From assembly GCF_932526225.1 (NCBI RefSeq), contig NC_064034.1:10603387-10667386 (forward strand): a stretch of DNA of 64,000 nt. Direction: 5' to 3'. Position numbers and translations under genes: made by a program. Below the pieces are notes generated by a model, which saw only the letters and a list, made by a program, of their open reading frames with translations, searched no databases and was not told the DNA's origin. How positions within the stretch are numbered: position 1 is the first letter of the stretch; each line of letters begins with the position of its first letter. Below are positions 43,117-55,806 of the stretch, piece after piece. The DNA is from Nematostella vectensis. Lineage: Eukaryota; Cnidaria; Anthozoa; Actiniaria; Edwardsiidae.

Positions 43117-45779
43117 ATGTATCTAACTTGCAGCGCGCTTTTGGTGGGAATCTGTTATTTTTTGTGCTTCGATCTCCACAAATCGACCGCCTCAGGTAAA
43201 TATACTAAAATTATTAAATATTTTACTATTATGCTATTTCCTTGTCAAAATCAATTTAAAATTATCGTACTATATTTTGCTATAAAATCTTTTGCAAAAA
43301 AAAATGTTTTCAAAAAAGGTTAACGTGTAAATAGCCTTGCGCTGGCGAAATTTAGAATGTTTTTCTGAAAAACTAAATATCTAACTTGAATCTTTTCTCC
43401 CTAGAGCTATGTCGCCAAGTCACATGGCAAACTAGAGTTGCCAATAAGACTTTTCAAGGCAAAATCATCAAGAATTTAAAGAACAAAACCTAAGGTGCTT
43501 GTGAAGTGGAATGTTTCGTTGAACCGGATTGCCTCTCCTACAACTACAGATCCTTGAGTAACACGTGCGAACTGAGCTCTTCAAGCCATCGGCGCCAACC
43601 AGAAAATCTTACGAGCTGCGACAACGAGAATTGCACATATAGAGCTATTGAGGTTTGTGCCGACATTTAATACGCATTGTTTTCAGAGAGCTATATTCTC
43701 GATGTTCAGCGCCTCACCAGCACACGCGCATTCCTCTTTGAGGACCATGCTTTTTTTTTCATTTATAAGGAGAAACCAAAAAAAAAAAAATGAAAACGGC
43801 CTTCACTCACCTAGCATTTTATCCTCATTCATTTATTTTTGTTTATGCAAACCTTTTTTCATTAATGATAAGCTGCTACTCCATGAGTTCAAAAAATTAT
43901 TTTGGCCGCCCCCACCTAACCTAATATTCTCGATAAGTATTCTCGCAGGCTGTCAGCGTTCATTCTTCATAAACGCTCGGGATGGCTGGAAATCGTAGCC
44001 CAAGCATTTTTTTTGTTAATTCAGTTTTTAGATTTAAATAATGTTTTTGTTTTTAGCATTTAAGACCGTTTTATGTCGCATGAAGCCATGGGTTCATTAT
44101 ACTCTGTATTGTTTTAAATCAGAGAGAATTCTTCATTTTCTCCCATGATTAACAGACTCCTAAGTTTTTTTTAAAAAAAGATTATTCTAGACATATTAAA
44201 GCTGTTATTAATTATTCATCTACGGATTTTATAATTACATATTCCTTGGATGGGGCGGTACTGAGCGCTTTTAAGCCAAATGCAGGCACATCCGAAATTC
44301 GAAGGGATATTTTTTCCCAATATGTATATAATGTATAGACTATAATACATAAATTTTTCCAGAGGAACGATTTGACAAGTCTTTTTTTTTTTGGGGGGGG
44401 GGGGGAGGGGCGCCAAAATTTCACGGGTTTTGCAACTATGTTCAGGGCTTTTGTTTTTAGGATGCATGCGCAGGTGTAGTCTGTCCTAATGAAAACTGCA
44501 AGTGCCAATCAGGCTTTGATGAGCGTGGATACCGGTGTGTGTGCAAGGCGTGCTTTAACCGACCAGACTGCAATCAAGGTAAAGCACGTCCCCAGGGTCT
44601 TCTGGGTAATTTTCAATATAGCCTGCGTAGCGGCTCAAGGGAAGGGAGCTACTTTTAATATGGCGCCTACCCAGAAGACCCTCCCCAGCGTCTTCTGGAG
44701 CACAGCCATGCCCCAACCGGTCATTTCCTTATAGTTCTTGGGGTGGGTGGGGGGGGGAGGACAGCCATGGCCCTACTGGTCATTTTCTTATAGTTCTTTG
44801 GCGGGGGCACAGCCATGGCCCTACTGGTCATTTCCTTATGGTTCTTGGGGGGGGGGGGGGGGGGCACAGCCATGCCCACACCGGTCATCTCCTTATAGTT
44901 CTTGTGGGGAGGGCACAGCCATGGCCCTACTGATCATTTCCTTATAGTTTTTGAAAATATTGGGGAAGCACGTGCCCCCAGTGCCCCACCCCTTGCTACG
45001 GCCTTGCTTGATATATGCTCTTTTGAAAATTGCAGCATTGCATGAGCTCCAGTTCCGGCGAGAAATTCACGCGGATGCTGTGCACTTCAAACCACTTTCT
45101 TTCATGAACTTTACAGTAGCGTTTTGGGCGCAGTCAGTTGGCATTGGTACATGGCAAAGCGTCGTAAGCATCGCCTACGGGAACATATACAATGCCGTTT
45201 TTTTCCTACTAGGAAGTGATGGCATCAAACTCTCTGTACAAGGCCTTATTTTGTAAGTCTCTCTCTAGGTTTCCAATAGGTTCGGCGACGAGGCCCCTGG
45301 CTTCTTAAGAAAACCCGACCTTTTACTTGGGTGTTTTGTCCCTCCTCTTAAACAAATTTTACTTTGTTTACAGGGGATTCCACACTGCATCATGTGAGGT
45401 ATTGGATGGCAAGTGGCACCATTTTGCGCTAACGTATTCAACAGCGCGACATAATAACCTAAAGCTGTTTGTGGATGGTGCTGAGGTCTGGAAAATCAAA
45501 CCAGACGCCGAAAAAATATCGAGCTACAGAGTGACTGACAGTTACTTAGTACTCGGCCAGGACCAAGACAGTTATGGAGTAGGGTTCGTTAATAACCAGC
45601 GCTTCATAGGGAACCTAACTAGCGTCAATATATGGGATTCTGATATGAGAGGAAGTATACCAGCGTTTGCGAAGCAGTGCGTTTCAGAAGACGGAAATGT
45701 ATTTAGCTGGAAGAATGCGCACAAGGGCATTCAAGGCGACATCAAAGTCGTTTGTCCGACCGATTGTGAAGCACCATGA
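43117..45779 (+). CDS. secreted PAN, Cys-rich and pentraxin-like protein with an internal stop
   Basis: Five exons, 43117-43195, 43405-43652, 44461-44578, 45036-45252 and 45374-45779, match in phase (1, 0, 1, 2) and span 356 codons. Residues 1-25 are a signal peptide (LTCSALLVGICYFLCF). Residues 27-109 form a PAN/apple domain (ELCRQVTWQTRVANKTFQGK, ACEVECFVEPDCLSYNY). Residues 110-148 are Cys-rich and EGF-like (CPNENCKCQSGFDERGYRCV). Residues 149-350 are a pentraxin/LamG domain with GKWHHFALTYS, LKLFVDG, YLVLGQDQD and GNLTSVNIWDSDM. An in-frame TAA at 43491-43493 (codon 56) lies mid-PAN, where related domains read through. All else is intact, so this is a very recent pseudogene, a null allele or a sequence error. 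An alternative start is the in-frame ATG at 43090. Likely role: extracellular recognition. Confidence 0.78.
44690..44955. repeat. 48-59-bp tandem repeat with G runs
   Basis: Five copies of CAGCCATGGCCCTACTGGTC and TTCCTTATAGTTCTTGG, with G runs of varied length between them, fill intron 3 of the pentraxin gene. They end in a fragment of the CGTAGCAGG-ended transposon family (about 44955-45010), and similar TTCCTTATAATTTTT sequence precedes the related fragment near 54561, so they may be subterminal repeats of that family. Confidence 0.85.
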
Positions 45780-45853
45780 TCAATGACTTAGGAGGAAAGC
45801 GAAAAGCCTTTTCTTCGATCACACCATAAACACCCAACATCGGCATGAATCAT

Positions 45854-47650
45854 ACCGAATATCAGACCATAGACACCGTCCTCAAAAGGATATAAAACAT
45901 ACCTAAGATGATAGCATAGACACTGTCCTCCCCAACGGCATGGATCATACCGAATATCAGACCATAGACACCGTCCTCAAAAGGATATAAAACATACCTA
46001 AGATGATAGCATAGACACTGTCCTCCCCAACGGCATGGATCATACCGAATATCAGACCATAGACACCGTCCTCAAAAGGATATAAAACATACCTAAGATG
46101 ATAGCATAGACACTGTCCTCCTCAACGGCATGGATCATACCAGATAATATCAGACACGTCCTCAACAAGAATATGAATCATCCCTAAGATTAGACCATAG
46201 ACACGTCATCAACAAGGATATGAATCATCCCTAAGATCAGACCATAGACACGTCATCAACAAGGATATGAATCATCCCTAAGATTAGACCATAGACACGT
46301 CATCAACAAGGATATGAATCATCCCTAAGATTAGACATTGACACGTCATCAACAAGGATATGAATCATCCCTAAGATCAGACCATAGACACGTCATCAAC
46401 AAGGATATGAATCATCCCTAAGATTAGACCATAGACAAGTCCTCGACAAGGCTTTGATCATCCCTAGGATTAGACCATAGACACGTCATCAACAAGGATA
46501 TGAATCATCCCTAAGATTAGTTCATAGACACGTCATCAACAAGGATATGAATCATCCCTAAGATTAGACCATAGACACGTCCTCAACAAGGATATGAATC
46601 ATCCCTAAGATTAGACCATAGACTATCCTCAACAAGGATATGAATCATACCAAAGATCAGACCATAGACACGTCCTAACATGGATATGAATCATCCCTAA
46701 GATTAGACCATAGACACGTCCTCGACAAGGATATGATCATTCCTAGGATTAGACCATAGACACGTCATCAACAAGGATATGAATCATCCCTAAGATTAGA
46801 CCATAGACTCGTCCTCAACAAGGATATGAATCATACCAAAGATCAGACCACAGACACGTCCTAACATGGATATGAATCATCCCTAAGATTGGATCATTGA
46901 CACGTCCCCAACAGGGATAAGAATCATCCCTAAGATCAGACCATAGACTCGTCCTCAACAAGGATATGAATCATACCAAAGATCAGACCATAGACACGTC
47001 CTAACATGGATATGAATTATCCCTAAGATTGGACTATAGACACGTCATCAACAAGGATATGAATCATCCCTAAGATTAGACCATAGACTCGTCCTCAACA
47101 AGGATATGAATCATCCCTAAGATTGGACCATAGACAAGTCCCCAACAGGGATATGAATCATCCCTAAGATCAGACCATAGACTCGTCCTCAACAAGGATA
47201 TGAATCATACCAAAGATCAGACCATAGACACGTCCTAACATGGATATAAATCATCATCCCTAAGATTGGACCATAGACACGTCACCAACAAGAATATGAA
47301 TCATCCCTAAGATCAGACCATAGACACGTCATCAACAAGGATATGAATCATCCCTAAGTTTAGACCATAGACACGTCACCAACAAGGATATGAATCATCC
47401 CTAAGATCAGACCATAGACACGTCATCAACAAGGATATGAATCATCCCTAAGATTAGACCATAGACACGTCCTCGACAAGGATATGATCATCCCTAAGAT
47501 TAGACCATAAACACGTCATCAACAAGGATATGAATCATCCCTAAGATTAGACCATAGACTCGTCCTCAACAAGGATATTATAATCCCTAAGATTAGACCA
47601 TAGACTCGTTCTCAACAAGGATATGATCATCCCTAAGATTTAGACCATAT
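45854..47650. repeat. 47-bp minisatellite with a 95-bp dimer block
   Basis: The array starts 75 bp after the pentraxin stop codon. The first part is three copies of a 95-bp unit (starts at 45854, 45949 and 46044) in which two diverged 47-bp halves alternate. From about 46140 come some 32 copies of a 47-bp unit containing ACCATAGACACGTCATCAAC and GGATATGAATCATCCCTAAG, with local variants such as ACTCGTCC and CATACCAAAG recurring in pairs. Confidence 0.95.
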
Positions 47651-48348
47651 ACACTGCCGCATCTCACCCAAAGATAGGGCCACTATGTGGGGGAAAAAAA
47701 CGATTATTTATTTTCTGCACCACTTTAACAGGATTCTTTACAAACATAACAATTCTAATATCACAATTAATGTAAAATAAGTAACTTATTTACCTTTCTG
47801 TACAATATTTCAAATTTTGATCGTATTGAGTATTTTTTTAGTATCTACAAAAGTAACTTCATGTACAGCAACTATTTCAGGGACGCAGGTTGTTAGATTG
47901 AGTACAATTCAGTTCAGTTTAATATCTTAAGATCTAAGTTGGGGCCCTAAGTTGCACTGTTATCCAATTATGGTGTAAAGAATAAGATAAGGAGGTCTTA
48001 TAAGTCTTCCAGTTTCCAGTTCAAGATTCAGAACTTGCGTATAGAGACTGTATAAACTGTATTACATATGCACTGTATGTTGTTCAAAGGTCTAATGCCA
48101 GGATGGTCCCCTACGCGAGGAGAGTTATAACCCTTACTTTGTGCATCGAAACCCGCGTAGTACAAGCAAGAATTTACGTAGTGTTTGCCGACGTGTAAAA
48201 CCCACACCATATAAGCTAATATTTGATAACATCCCAGTATATACCTATCAATAACATTGACAATGAGATGTGTACTGGGTCTAAATCGGAAGAACATTTA
48301 CAGTGAGGTTTGTACTGCACATCCGTACCAATAGCAAGACAATGGACT
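47651..48348. other. 3' flanks of two convergent genes, no gene seen
   Basis: AT-rich sequence between the minisatellite and the DNAJC14 stop codon. It probably includes the DNAJC14 3' untranslated region. Confidence 0.45.
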
Positions 48349-51300
48349 CTAGCGCTTTTTACGGCGTCGTTGGCGCTGCTGTTTCCGCGGGCCTCTGGAT
48401 GAATCAGAGTTGTGATCTCGGTATTTGCTGTACAAATCACGCAATAGATCATCCAATAGATCCCCCTCTGACCTAAACAAAAGGGGACACGAGTATTAAA
48501 AAGGTGTGATGGGCTCTCAAATATCATCACCCGCAATTTAGTATGATATATAGTTAAGCGGATATAGGGGAAGGGTTGTTCTGCACTTGGGCTGCCTAGG
48601 GAAAGTGATACGTGAAAAAAAGCGATACATAAATCTCCTTTTGCATGCATGCCCCCACCCAACCCCAATGTGTATATTTGATACTCAAAATGGATATAAA
48701 GTCGGAGCTCCTGGAAAGACATCGGGTAATACAGCATTTCCTTCTTGGCTATGCATCCTCTAAAATCTCTACTTGGTGTGCATTCTATCGATGACACCTC
48801 TTTCAAGGATAGAAATTCGCGTCTATGGAAAGACAAGGTAACAGATACCCCTGCTATTAGGTCACACCCCTCTCAGCAAAAGGCTAGACCACCCCCCTGT
48901 GATGCCTGAACTAGACTCTTCTCCCACTGATTGCGATATAGTATCCAAAAGTGTAAATATCAAGTTATTTATATGAACTGGAAAGAGAAGGCATATTAAA
49001 ACCGTATGGTCAAATTCAGATCTTACTTGTACTCCTGTTCAGTGGAATTACTAATTCCAAATAATTTTGGGCAATATTACAAACAGATTCATTATCGTTA
49101 ATTCGTTGTTATCATATCTAATTGTTTAACGTAGTGGTGGGGCTAGGGCCTGTTACACATACAATTTACAATAACCTGTAGTATCACCAGTATGTTTCAA
49201 CTCACAGGTTTCTGATTCCACCTATTCCTCCAATAGTGGTACCAATTGCCATACCGTTAAAGTACTGTATGGAACCTCAAATTACTAATTATTAAGATAG
49301 GACACTTATTACTGTATTCGTACCTCGACTGGTGTGGCGGGGTGTGGTGTTGGGCCTGGGTGTGTAATCTTGCTGGTGACCGGTGAGTATTGGCTGGTAT
49401 TTGAAAGCCCTATAGAATAAGCATAAATAAGCGACAGGCATGTACTGTATGGCAAACACTTCGAACCTGGGTGACCTAAAAGGGTTGGTTGAGACAAAGT
49501 GGGAGATCCAAGATCAAAATGTGACTGGAAATTTTATACTTCGCAAAGCAAAAAATCGATCAAATAAGAAAATATGATTAAGTGCTTAATGATATATCAT
49601 GGCTTTTAACACATACTGAAGGACTAACAAAGATCACATGCAAACTGCAAACACATACAAACTGGATGTACATATGGGAGTAGTTAAAACATGTGTTTTT
49701 ACTACATGTCAGATCAATGACTGGTTGCTGCTGGATATTGTACTGTTCGGTATGGCTATGGGGTGGATATTTTTTTTTTATACCTGACAGGTTGCCCACT
49801 TTGTGACATCATACACCTTGTTGTCCATACATGCATAGAATGTGTTCACCACCCCAAGATATGTCGCTTCTAACCAGATGTCTCCCTGAAATTCCATGAG
49901 TTATATAATCAAAAGAGATACATAGGTATACAATAACCAATAGAAAAAAAAATACAACATGCAAGTACTCAAGATCATGCACGCATAGAATGTTTTCACC
50001 ATCTCAAGATATGTTGCTTCAAAGAAAATGTCTCCCTGGAATTCCTTGCAGTGTAATCAATAGAGAATTATGTATACTACCCAATAGAATAATCAAAACA
50101 CCCACATAGTTGAGTTCTTGCACTAGAATAAGTACCCAAGAGATACGAACAAAAATTGATACCACACTATGCACAATTTGAACACTATGATGTGTATAGA
50201 AGATAACTCCTTTTTTTTTTGCAATCCCCACAGTGAGATTTATACAATATACACAATATTTATTATATATACTTGTTCTCAGAAATACGGTACTATAGAC
50301 TATACTGGTATTCAAATACTGTACCTCTCTTGCAGGGTGCCTTGTGTTACACTCAGCACAGAAGCGAGCATTGTAGAGGGTCCTGTTGGTTGGCACTCGG
50401 GGATGTCGACCACCGCAGGCTTCACACCCTAGCGACTCACGCATCTGAGGGAATCCAAAAAAGGTTGTTACAAAGTTAGACGGATTGCAGACAATAGAGG
50501 ACGCATAAGGGGAAAATACCGAACCTCTTTCATCTTCTTGTTCAAGTCAGCAAACATCTCTGCAGGGCTGGCATAGGTTTTATCCCTCTGTTAATTGTAA
50601 CATTAACAAAAATAACGATGTATAAGTATTGTACAGTATTACTTTCACATTTGTGAATTCCCAAGTTATACTAACCTGAGAGTTAAGGTCACTCTTTGCA
50701 TGTTTGGTGTCAAATTCTCTCCTCTTTTCCTATGAAAAATAGAGAACTTAATTGAGAAGTTGAACTGTTATTATTGTCTAATAAGTTCCATGAGTGTATG
50801 ACATGTGTATAGGAAGGCACTGTATGGTATACTGACTGTGTCACCAATGACTTCAAATGCGCTTGCTAGAATCTTGAAGGCCTCAGCTGCCTGTGGATCA
50901 GCATTCTTGAAAACAAAAGCTATAAGCTTTAAAAATTTACAAACATTGAGATGGAGACCAAGCAAAGTTTCTAAGAAAGGCACCATGCATCTGGTTAGAT
51001 AAATAACGCTTACTAGCTTCTTATACTGTCTTACCTTATCTGGGTGGATAAGGACAGCTAGTTTCCTATACTGTCTTTTTATGTCATCATCACTGGCTTC
51101 AGGAGGAACACCAAGTATACTGCAAAAAAATAAATCAATGATATTATTTTAAGTTCCAGAAATGAAACTAGATAAAAACAATATGTCAAACTAATATTAT
51201 GTACAAATATAAAAACATCTTAAAAGAAATGTCATGCATCATCAGAAGTTAAGCAGGAATTGTTGTTTTTGTGGTAACGGGTGTGCAGGATATTTGTTTT

Positions 51301-54150
51301 TGTGTGTTCGAGTTTTTTTCTTGACCCTACAATGATTGTTTTTTTTAAATTAGAGGATATTAATGAAAAAAGCTCCACCCCCCACCCCCAAAAGTTAAAT
51401 GGTCAGCCCCTTACCTGAGGCATAGGCAACAGTTGGCCATTGCGACCATTTACCTGTAAGGATCACCATGTCTCCTAGACAGCATCTGTAAGATAGCATC
51501 ATTTCCTAGAAAGGGAGATGCCAGTAACATACAGACTCTAGTCACATAGCAGTAGAGTACACATTAAATTTTTATGACTTATCACTACAAATAGAAGAGA
51601 GAGAAGCTGGAAAGAGGCAGAAGGGGACTATTGATGGCTACAAGAATATTTCTTACCAGTGCTTGGTAAATTGTAGGTCTTAGGTTCCTTTTTTAGTCTC
51701 TTTACAAGTGCGCTCTTGGCAAGAAGGTAAAAGTGCATGGTTCTACTCCTCCAATACCATATTTTCTCTCTGGCGGAGTCAGCAAGTGGCAGTGACTGTA
51801 TAAAATCTCTTGTTTTGAAGTAGATCGTCTGCCCAAGCTGGTATGACCTAAAGGGATAACACATTGGAGGTTTCAATTTGAAAAAAAAAACAAAAAACAT
51901 GTTACTACTAATAGGAAGGAACGGCAAAGAGTGCATTTTTATAAGGCAGTACTTACGATGCTACAATAAATAGCATAAGCAGAACAACAAGGACAAGTAT
52001 GTAGTATAGCACCCAGATCACTCCCTTGCCAATCTTGCAGCACACCTCTTTACCTATAAACAACAAAAGAGTGAATGTCTGACACAGCAAACAGCAAAAT
52101 GGTGCAGGGTGCACTGAATTAGCAAAACTCTGGAATTGGATCATGGAGTAAAAAGCACACTTACATCAAACAAAAACAAGTGTAAATTACAATAGAAGAC
52201 TGAAGAACAATGATTTGCCTGTCTAAAATAACATAGTCATAGCTTGCGCTAGTTACAGTAGGCCAAATACAGTGCTCAAATGATGAAGAAACGAATATTT
52301 ACTGGGCAATTCTGCACGCCCCATCATTTCTCTAATGCCCTGTGCCCTATTGTGCTCGTTACAGTACCTGACTGGGAGGCCAAGTCCAGAAGTTCCTTCA
52401 TGCCAATTGAGGTGGGCATCTTCTTAGACTTGCTTGATGATGTCACACTTGACGGGTCAGGTCTGACATAGTCATCATCATCATCCTTGTTGTCCAAATT
52501 ATTGCCAGCACAATCTGCAATTTTAGGCTCCACTTTAGGCCTTGCCTGGGGTGGTTGCCTGGCAGATTTCTTCTTTTTTTGTCGTTCAGCCCAGGACAAG
52601 TTCTTAATAGTGTGTGGTAGTCTTTTATCTGAAGCTAAATCATGTTTCTGCTTGGAAGTATCCTTCCCATTTCTAGCACCCTGGCTAGCTCCTTCTTGCC
52701 TCACTGGGGAAGGTGAACCTTCAGATGATGATGGTGAGTTAGTAAATCCAATACCACTATCTTCACAGTTATTCCCACCTAAAACTCCACCTGGAAATGC
52801 CCATGAATTGGTCTGGGTACCATGTTCCTGGTAATGTGGTGATTGAAATTTGTCTTCTCTGTCATGGTTATCCCCAGAACCATTAGGTTGTATGTTTGTA
52901 GTCCTTTCCATTGGAAATTGCTTTTTTTGTTTCCTGGGCTCACTGCCATTGGCCTGGTTAAGAGGCTGTTCAGATGGTGACTGAGAATTGTTGACTCTAT
53001 CATGGTTGCTTGCAAAACCATTACACTGTGTGTTTGTAGTACTTTTCCTTGGAAATTGCTCCTTTGGAATCCTTTGGGTACTATCAGCATTCAATGCATC
53101 TAAAGAGGGCGATGAATTACTCTCCGAAGGTGATTTCCTGGAAGTGTTACACTGTTTTTCAGCTGCCCTTATACCAAATGATTGTTCGCCATTATTATCA
53201 CTCACAGATGGTGGTTTCTTTACTCCACTTGAACTTTCTTCAGGTGAGGTTGTACTTTCTCCAAGTGAAGGCCTCTTACTTAAATTCCCCTCTTGTTCCT
53301 TGGCAACTCCACCCATTCTTTCTCCAGGGGAGGGCCTCTTACTCAATTTCTCCTCTTGTTCCTTTGTAACTCTTCTACTTTTAACTTTACCACCTGCAAA
53401 GTAGTACCTCAAGTTCCTGTAAAAGTCTTCTTCTGATTTATCCATGGAAGGGTTTTGGGCCTTTCCAGATGGCTTATTCTCAGGTGATGGCTTACCAACA
53501 TAACACTTTCCATTAGAGAAATAGAGACCTTCTTCTGAATTAACGCTGGGAGAGTGAGAGTCCTTGGAACTTTGAACCTTCCCTAATCCATAATCCATAG
53601 AAGAGAGTGGAGTTTTTGATTGGGTGCTGTGATTAATCACATCAAAGCTATCTAAGCCATAGTAGTCCTGTGCTTTTTTGGGTACATATGTGAATCCAGT
53701 CTGGGATTGTGGCATTCCTTTACTTTTCTCATTTTCAATCATTTCATTCAAGAGGTCAAAGTAGCTGTCCCATCCCTCATCTGTTTCACGCTGTCTGTAT
53801 ACTTCCTCAAGAAACTGCTGGTCCAAATCCAAAAATGATTGACGGGCATCACTATTGTCACTTTGACTGGACAGCCTTCTTACATCCTGATAACTTGTTT
53901 CATTATGTGGAGCATTTATTCTTTCACTGTGATCACCAAAATCACTAAAGTTATTTGGAGGTAAATCGCTTAGATGGCCCTCTTCAGGTTGATTTGCTGC
54001 TGTGTATAGCGTACAATTTGATGAGTTACTGCTTACAGGGGGTACATAGTCACCTGGAAGAGGAATGTCACTTAGTCCATCAATAGAACTACTGAAGGCA
54101 AAGCCACCATCTGGAAGATCTTTTGCCCTTGCTGGATTTGAGAATGCCAT
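48349..54150 (-). CDS. DNAJC14: DnaJ homolog subfamily C member 14-type membrane J-protein
   Basis: Twelve exons join in frame to 941 residues: 54150-52368, 52053-51957, 51847-51657, 51505-51454, 51119-51035, 50905-50837, 50729-50676, 50587-50525, 50444-50325, 49885-49784, 49409-49324, 48472-48349. Residues 1-594 (exon 1) are low-complexity, Ser/Pro/Gln-rich and probably disordered, longer than in vertebrate orthologs. A hydrophobic stretch at about 603-626 (VIWVLYYILVLVVLLMLFIV) is membrane-spanning. A J domain at about 691-775 (GDPYSILGVPPEASDDDIKR, HPD at 733-735, AFKILASAFEVIGDTEKRR) should stimulate Hsp70 ATPase. A Jiv-type Cys-rich domain follows (CEACGGRHPR, RFCAECNTRHPA, WLEATYLGVVNTFYACMDNK). 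The tail is basic (RKQQRQRRRKKR). Family members sit in the ER membrane and assist folding and export of membrane proteins. A decayed copy of exon 10 lies in intron 9. Confidence 0.93.
49970..50036 (-). pseudogene. partial duplicate of DNAJC14 exon 10
   Basis: On the minus strand, an acceptor (GGAATTCCAG) and about 65 nt encode GDIFFEATYLEMVKTFYACM, paralleling GDIWLEATYLGVVNTFYACM of the true exon about 150 bp downstream. The copy stops midway through the exon and has no matching donor, so it is not expected to be used. Confidence 0.8.
51271..51410. mobile_element. truncated copy of the TTA-type transposon family
   Basis: The right end AAATGGTCAGCCCC followed by TTA, and an inner GTGCAGGATATTTG, match the elements at 19729-20990 and 28916-29127. 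The left end is missing. It lies in DNAJC14 intron 4. Confidence 0.65.
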
Positions 54151-54428
54151 GGAAGGGCTTGTATATTATAAATGTGTCTACAACATTTTAGGATTTATTG
54201 TATTTGTACAATGTCCTTGTCACCATGATAGTGAATTTGAGCTTGATCTCAGATGTTGAATACAAAGCTGAACACGGCTACAGCTCTCCTTATCTAAACA
54301 GTTGTTAAACCTATAATAAAAGAAATTTGTATTAGGCTTTTATATTTTTATTTAGCTATTTATTTGTGAGTAGGTACAAATGTGAGTTTCATTTGAACCC
54401 ATGCCCTTTCACCACTAATGTCAGTCCC

Positions 54429-55806
54429 ATACCTGTCAACCCCAAAATTTCTAAAACCTGGAGGAGACGGGGTTATGCTAATCTATTTTGCTACGCCCCC
54501 TATCTAATGAACGCCCCCCCCCCCCCCCCAAACTAACAAACTACTGTCAATTTCCTTATAATTTTTTAAAATATTAGGGGGCACGTTACCCCAGTGCCCC
54601 ACCCCCTGCTACGGCCCTGTGACTATACTGAGATGCTACACCCGAAAAGGGTTCATTTGATGCTACACCCGAAAAGGGTCCGTTTGATGCTACACCCGAA
54701 AGGGTTCGTTTGATGCTACACCCGAAAAGGGTTCGTTTGATGCTTGAACTAAAGTATAGGAAGGGGTTGCAATTTTGTGATTATTTTACTATATAAAAGT
54801 ATAATAATAATGAGTTTAATTCAACCTTTCGCAGTATAGACTGGATTACAGGTGAGTCAGAGATACAAGTAAGCAATACAATAAACTACAATTCATCAAA
54901 TGTAATTAGCATATTTAACAGTAACAAACTCGTTGAAACGACTCGTATTAGTAGGCCTCTGATAAGATTTAGATTTAGATCTGAGATTATAACCTGGATC
55001 ATGCGTAACGCGACGCCCTTTAATGATAGCAAAAAGAGGATTCTCTGGTTTGATTCTGGAAACGAATCGCTGGCAAATTCGCAATTTTCACCAAGGTTTT
55101 GTAGATTTCAATGATGACTTTTTTTTATCAAATACACCTTTTTCTTTGGTAGTTTTTTCTTTAGTAGTTTTTTTTAACCCTTCGTACCCTGAAGGAAGAG
55201 CCCCTAAAAACTCTCTTGGACAGAAAAACCAAGTCGGTTACCCCCATTTTTTATTTGCTCAAATAGTTAAATATATATGGAAAAATGATATACTGAAAGA
55301 AGAAAAAAAGTTGGGTTGTAGAAGTTTTGTTATTTCTCTTTAAAAGCCGTAAAAAATACTTTAAAATGGCGCTTTTTACCGTATGAATAGTGGCGAAAAC
55401 AATGTCTTTTAGTGCGATCTCTTAAAATGTGATTTATTTTGAACATTAGCTACTACGGGCTATTGTTTAGGAGATCCGATTTTGGCAGCTTGACAAACAG
55501 AACTTAATTTTCTAAAGACTATAGGCACTCTTTTTGAAAGGCACTCTTTTTGAAAACTAAGAGTTGGGATTTTTCCTCGCACGGTCAGTAAAAACGCGTC
55601 AACTCTACGCTCCTCTGTTGTGAAAACAAGGTCGGTACCCCCATTTTTTTTATATCATTTATTGAAAGCTCTTAACTTCCATATTGTTTATGCCAAGTTT
55701 TAAAAAATTCTGGGTTGTAGAACTATTTCAAGGGAATTACCTTAACCTGGAGATTTGCTGCAAAACCTGGAGACTCCTGGTTTATCTAGGAGAGTTGACA
55801 GGTCTG
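54429..55806. mobile_element. non-autonomous transposon with ACCTGTCAAC termini
   Basis: The left end ATACCTGTCAACCCC and the right end GAGAGTTGACAGGTCTG are inverted, and CAGTCCC occurs directly on each side (54422-54428 and 55807-55813). Both ends also share CCTGGAG-rich subterminal sequence. Inside are a fragment of the CGTAGCAGG-ended family (54561-54620), a 27-bp tandem repeat, and two copies of a GTCGG(T)TACCCCCATTTTTT motif about 400 bp apart. It lies between the head-to-head DNAJC14 and PRKCSH genes. Confidence 0.7.
54632..54742. repeat. 27-bp tandem repeat (4 copies)
   Basis: Four copies of a unit containing GATGCTACACCCGAAAAGGG lie within the ACCTGTCAAC-ended element. Confidence 0.9.

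Noticed and set aside
52487..53404. Plus-strand open frames of 103-138 codons
   Set aside because: They are antisense shadows of the long, low-complexity first exon of DNAJC14.
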